From Pseudomonadota bacterium (GTDB lineage Bacteria > Desulfobacterota > Binatia > Binatales > Binataceae), in assembly GCA_021323675.1 (NCBI GenBank), contig JAJPKP010000071.1, positions 1-64,000 of the forward strand: a stretch of DNA of 64,000 nucleotides, in the 5' to 3' direction. The notes under the pieces were generated by a model, which was not told the origin of the DNA, searched no databases, and was given only the letters and a program-made list of their open reading frames with translations. Shown piece after piece: positions 63,362 to 64,000 of the stretch. The translations under genes were made by a program, and so were the position numbers. Every line of letters begins with the position of its first letter. Within the stretch, counting starts at the first letter, position 1.

Positions 63362-64000
63362 TTACGGAAATCCCGCGCCCGGCACCTGAACTTCGGTGAT
63401 TTCGATGCGCCCGCTGGGATTGCTGCGGCATTTCGCCGGATCCGAGGTCTCCGAGGTCAGCACGAACAGTGTGCGGCGGTCCGGGCCTCCGAGCATGCAG
63501 GCGAACGTATCGGTCGCGACCTTGATATGGTCGGTGATCTGGCCGCCCTGCTTGACGCGGATGACTTCGGAGCGGGTCGGCGACGCGACCCAGATTGCGC
63601 CTTCGGCATCGAGACAGATTCCATCGGGCACGTACTGCGCAATGTTGGCCCATTCGCGGCGATTGCTCAGAGAGCCGTCCGCGGCGATATCGAATGCGGT
63701 CAGGCGCGACCCGAACGATTCGCCGACGATTAGAGTCTTGCCGTCGGGCGTAATTACCGCGCCGTTGGGGAACATCAGGTCTTCCGCCACGATCCGCGCC
63801 TTGCCGTCAGGCGTCGCCATCACCATCGTGGTCGAGCGCGGCTTTTCGCCCTTGTGCAAATCGAAGCCGAAGTTCCCGACGTACGCGCGCCCCTGCGCAT
63901 CGACGACCATGTCGTTGCAGTCGAAGGGAGCGAGGGCGGACATGTCGGCGTGAGGTTTCAGCGCGCCTGCTTCGAGGCGCAGCAACCTGCGATCCCTCAT
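63362..64000 (-). CDS. SMP-30/gluconolactonase family protein, partial at the window edge
   Basis: 212 residues are visible; the family is usually near 290-300, so the N terminus continues beyond base 64000 and the Met at the edge is coincidental. The six-blade propeller repeats show as FDCNDMVVDAQGRAYVGNFG, LMFPNGAVITPDGKTLIVGE and YVPDGICLDAEGAIWVAS, with conserved Asn and Asp metal ligands in FPNG and VPDG. It would hydrolyse a lactone. Its substrate is unknown. The stop is TAA/TGA-type at 63362. Confidence 0.85.
   Translation of the reverse strand: MRDRRLLRLEAGALKPHADMSALAPFDCNDMVVDAQGRAYVGNFGFDLHKGEKPRSTTMVMATPDGKARIVAEDLMFPNGAVITPDGKTLIVGESFGSRLTAFDIAADGSLSNRREWANIAQYVPDGICLDAEGAIWVASPTRSEVIRVKQGGQITDHIKVATDTFACMLGGPDRRTLFVLTSETSDPAKCRSNPSGRIEITEVQVPGAGFP

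Overview
The window is about 64 kb of GC-rich bacterial chromosome, densely packed with short operons on both strands. No 16S gene or other phylogenetic marker is present, so taxonomy is inference. The mix of F420 biosynthesis (cofG), two luciferase-like F420-type oxidoreductases, a selenocysteine formate dehydrogenase with an NrfD-type membrane subunit, a DUF6178-like protein, and thiolase, acyl-CoA dehydrogenase and MaoC-type genes fits an uncultured soil lineage near the old Deltaproteobacteria, such as Binatota or Desulfobacterota. I cannot confirm this from the sequence alone.

Layout. 0-5.4 kb: cofG, an LLM oxidoreductase, ispF, a small LapA-like membrane protein, moeA and an MltD-like lytic transglycosylase. 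5.5-8.9 kb: an NtrB/NtrC pair running into a thiE-like gene. 8.9-13.5 kb: a NiCoT-like permease, an MFS transporter, an SH3b protein and a B12-binding-type radical SAM protein. 13.5-19.4 kb: formate dehydrogenase locus, with fdhD divergent from fdhA-fdhB-nrfD. fdhA is read through an in-frame UGA (selenocysteine) followed by a textbook bacterial SECIS hairpin. 19.4-27.9 kb: thiD, a HAD hydrolase, a DUF6178-like protein, a lipoprotein joining a bifunctional-nuclease (DUF151) domain to a PDZ domain, rlmE, a UvrD/PcrA helicase and an L,D-transpeptidase. 28-31.3 kb: DegT aminotransferase, UDP-xylose synthase, SDR and a proline-rich lipoprotein. 31.3-35.9 kb: acyl-CoA dehydrogenase, ABM monooxygenase, MAPEG protein, thiolase and a second LLM oxidoreductase.

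36-47.6 kb is rich in exported proteins: a phospholipase C/acid phosphatase-type lipoprotein, a small lipoprotein, a frameshifted SGNH hydrolase, a large sedolisin (S53) with a Thr/Pro linker, three small exported proteins (two clearly paralogous), a Thr/Pro-rich lipoprotein, and an exported protein with a possible permuted papain-like His/Cys pair. 47.6-55.2 kb looks like a decaying accessory region: looser spacing, REP-like palindromes, a truncated methyltransferase, a truncated sigma-54 activator, an intact DUF4143 ATPase and a frameshifted AAA ATPase relic. It ends at the 3' end of a tRNA-Gly(CCC). From 55.4 kb tight, housekeeping-like operons return: a DHS-like protein, SAM hydroxide adenosyltransferase, M50 protease, dCMP deaminase, HIT protein, mono-heme cytochrome c, a hotdog-fold cluster, Xaa-Pro aminopeptidase and a partial SMP-30 protein.

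Functional links: MoeA and FdhD supply and activate the molybdenum cofactor of the formate dehydrogenase. CofG supplies the deazaflavin chromophore the LLM oxidoreductases probably use. Thiolase, acyl-CoA dehydrogenase and the hotdog proteins suggest acyl-CoA metabolism. No complete new defence or biosynthetic system is visible. The most unusual items are the Tat-less selenocysteine formate dehydrogenase paired with an NrfD subunit, the secreted nuclease-PDZ fusion, the exported-protein cluster and the candidate permuted papain-like enzyme.
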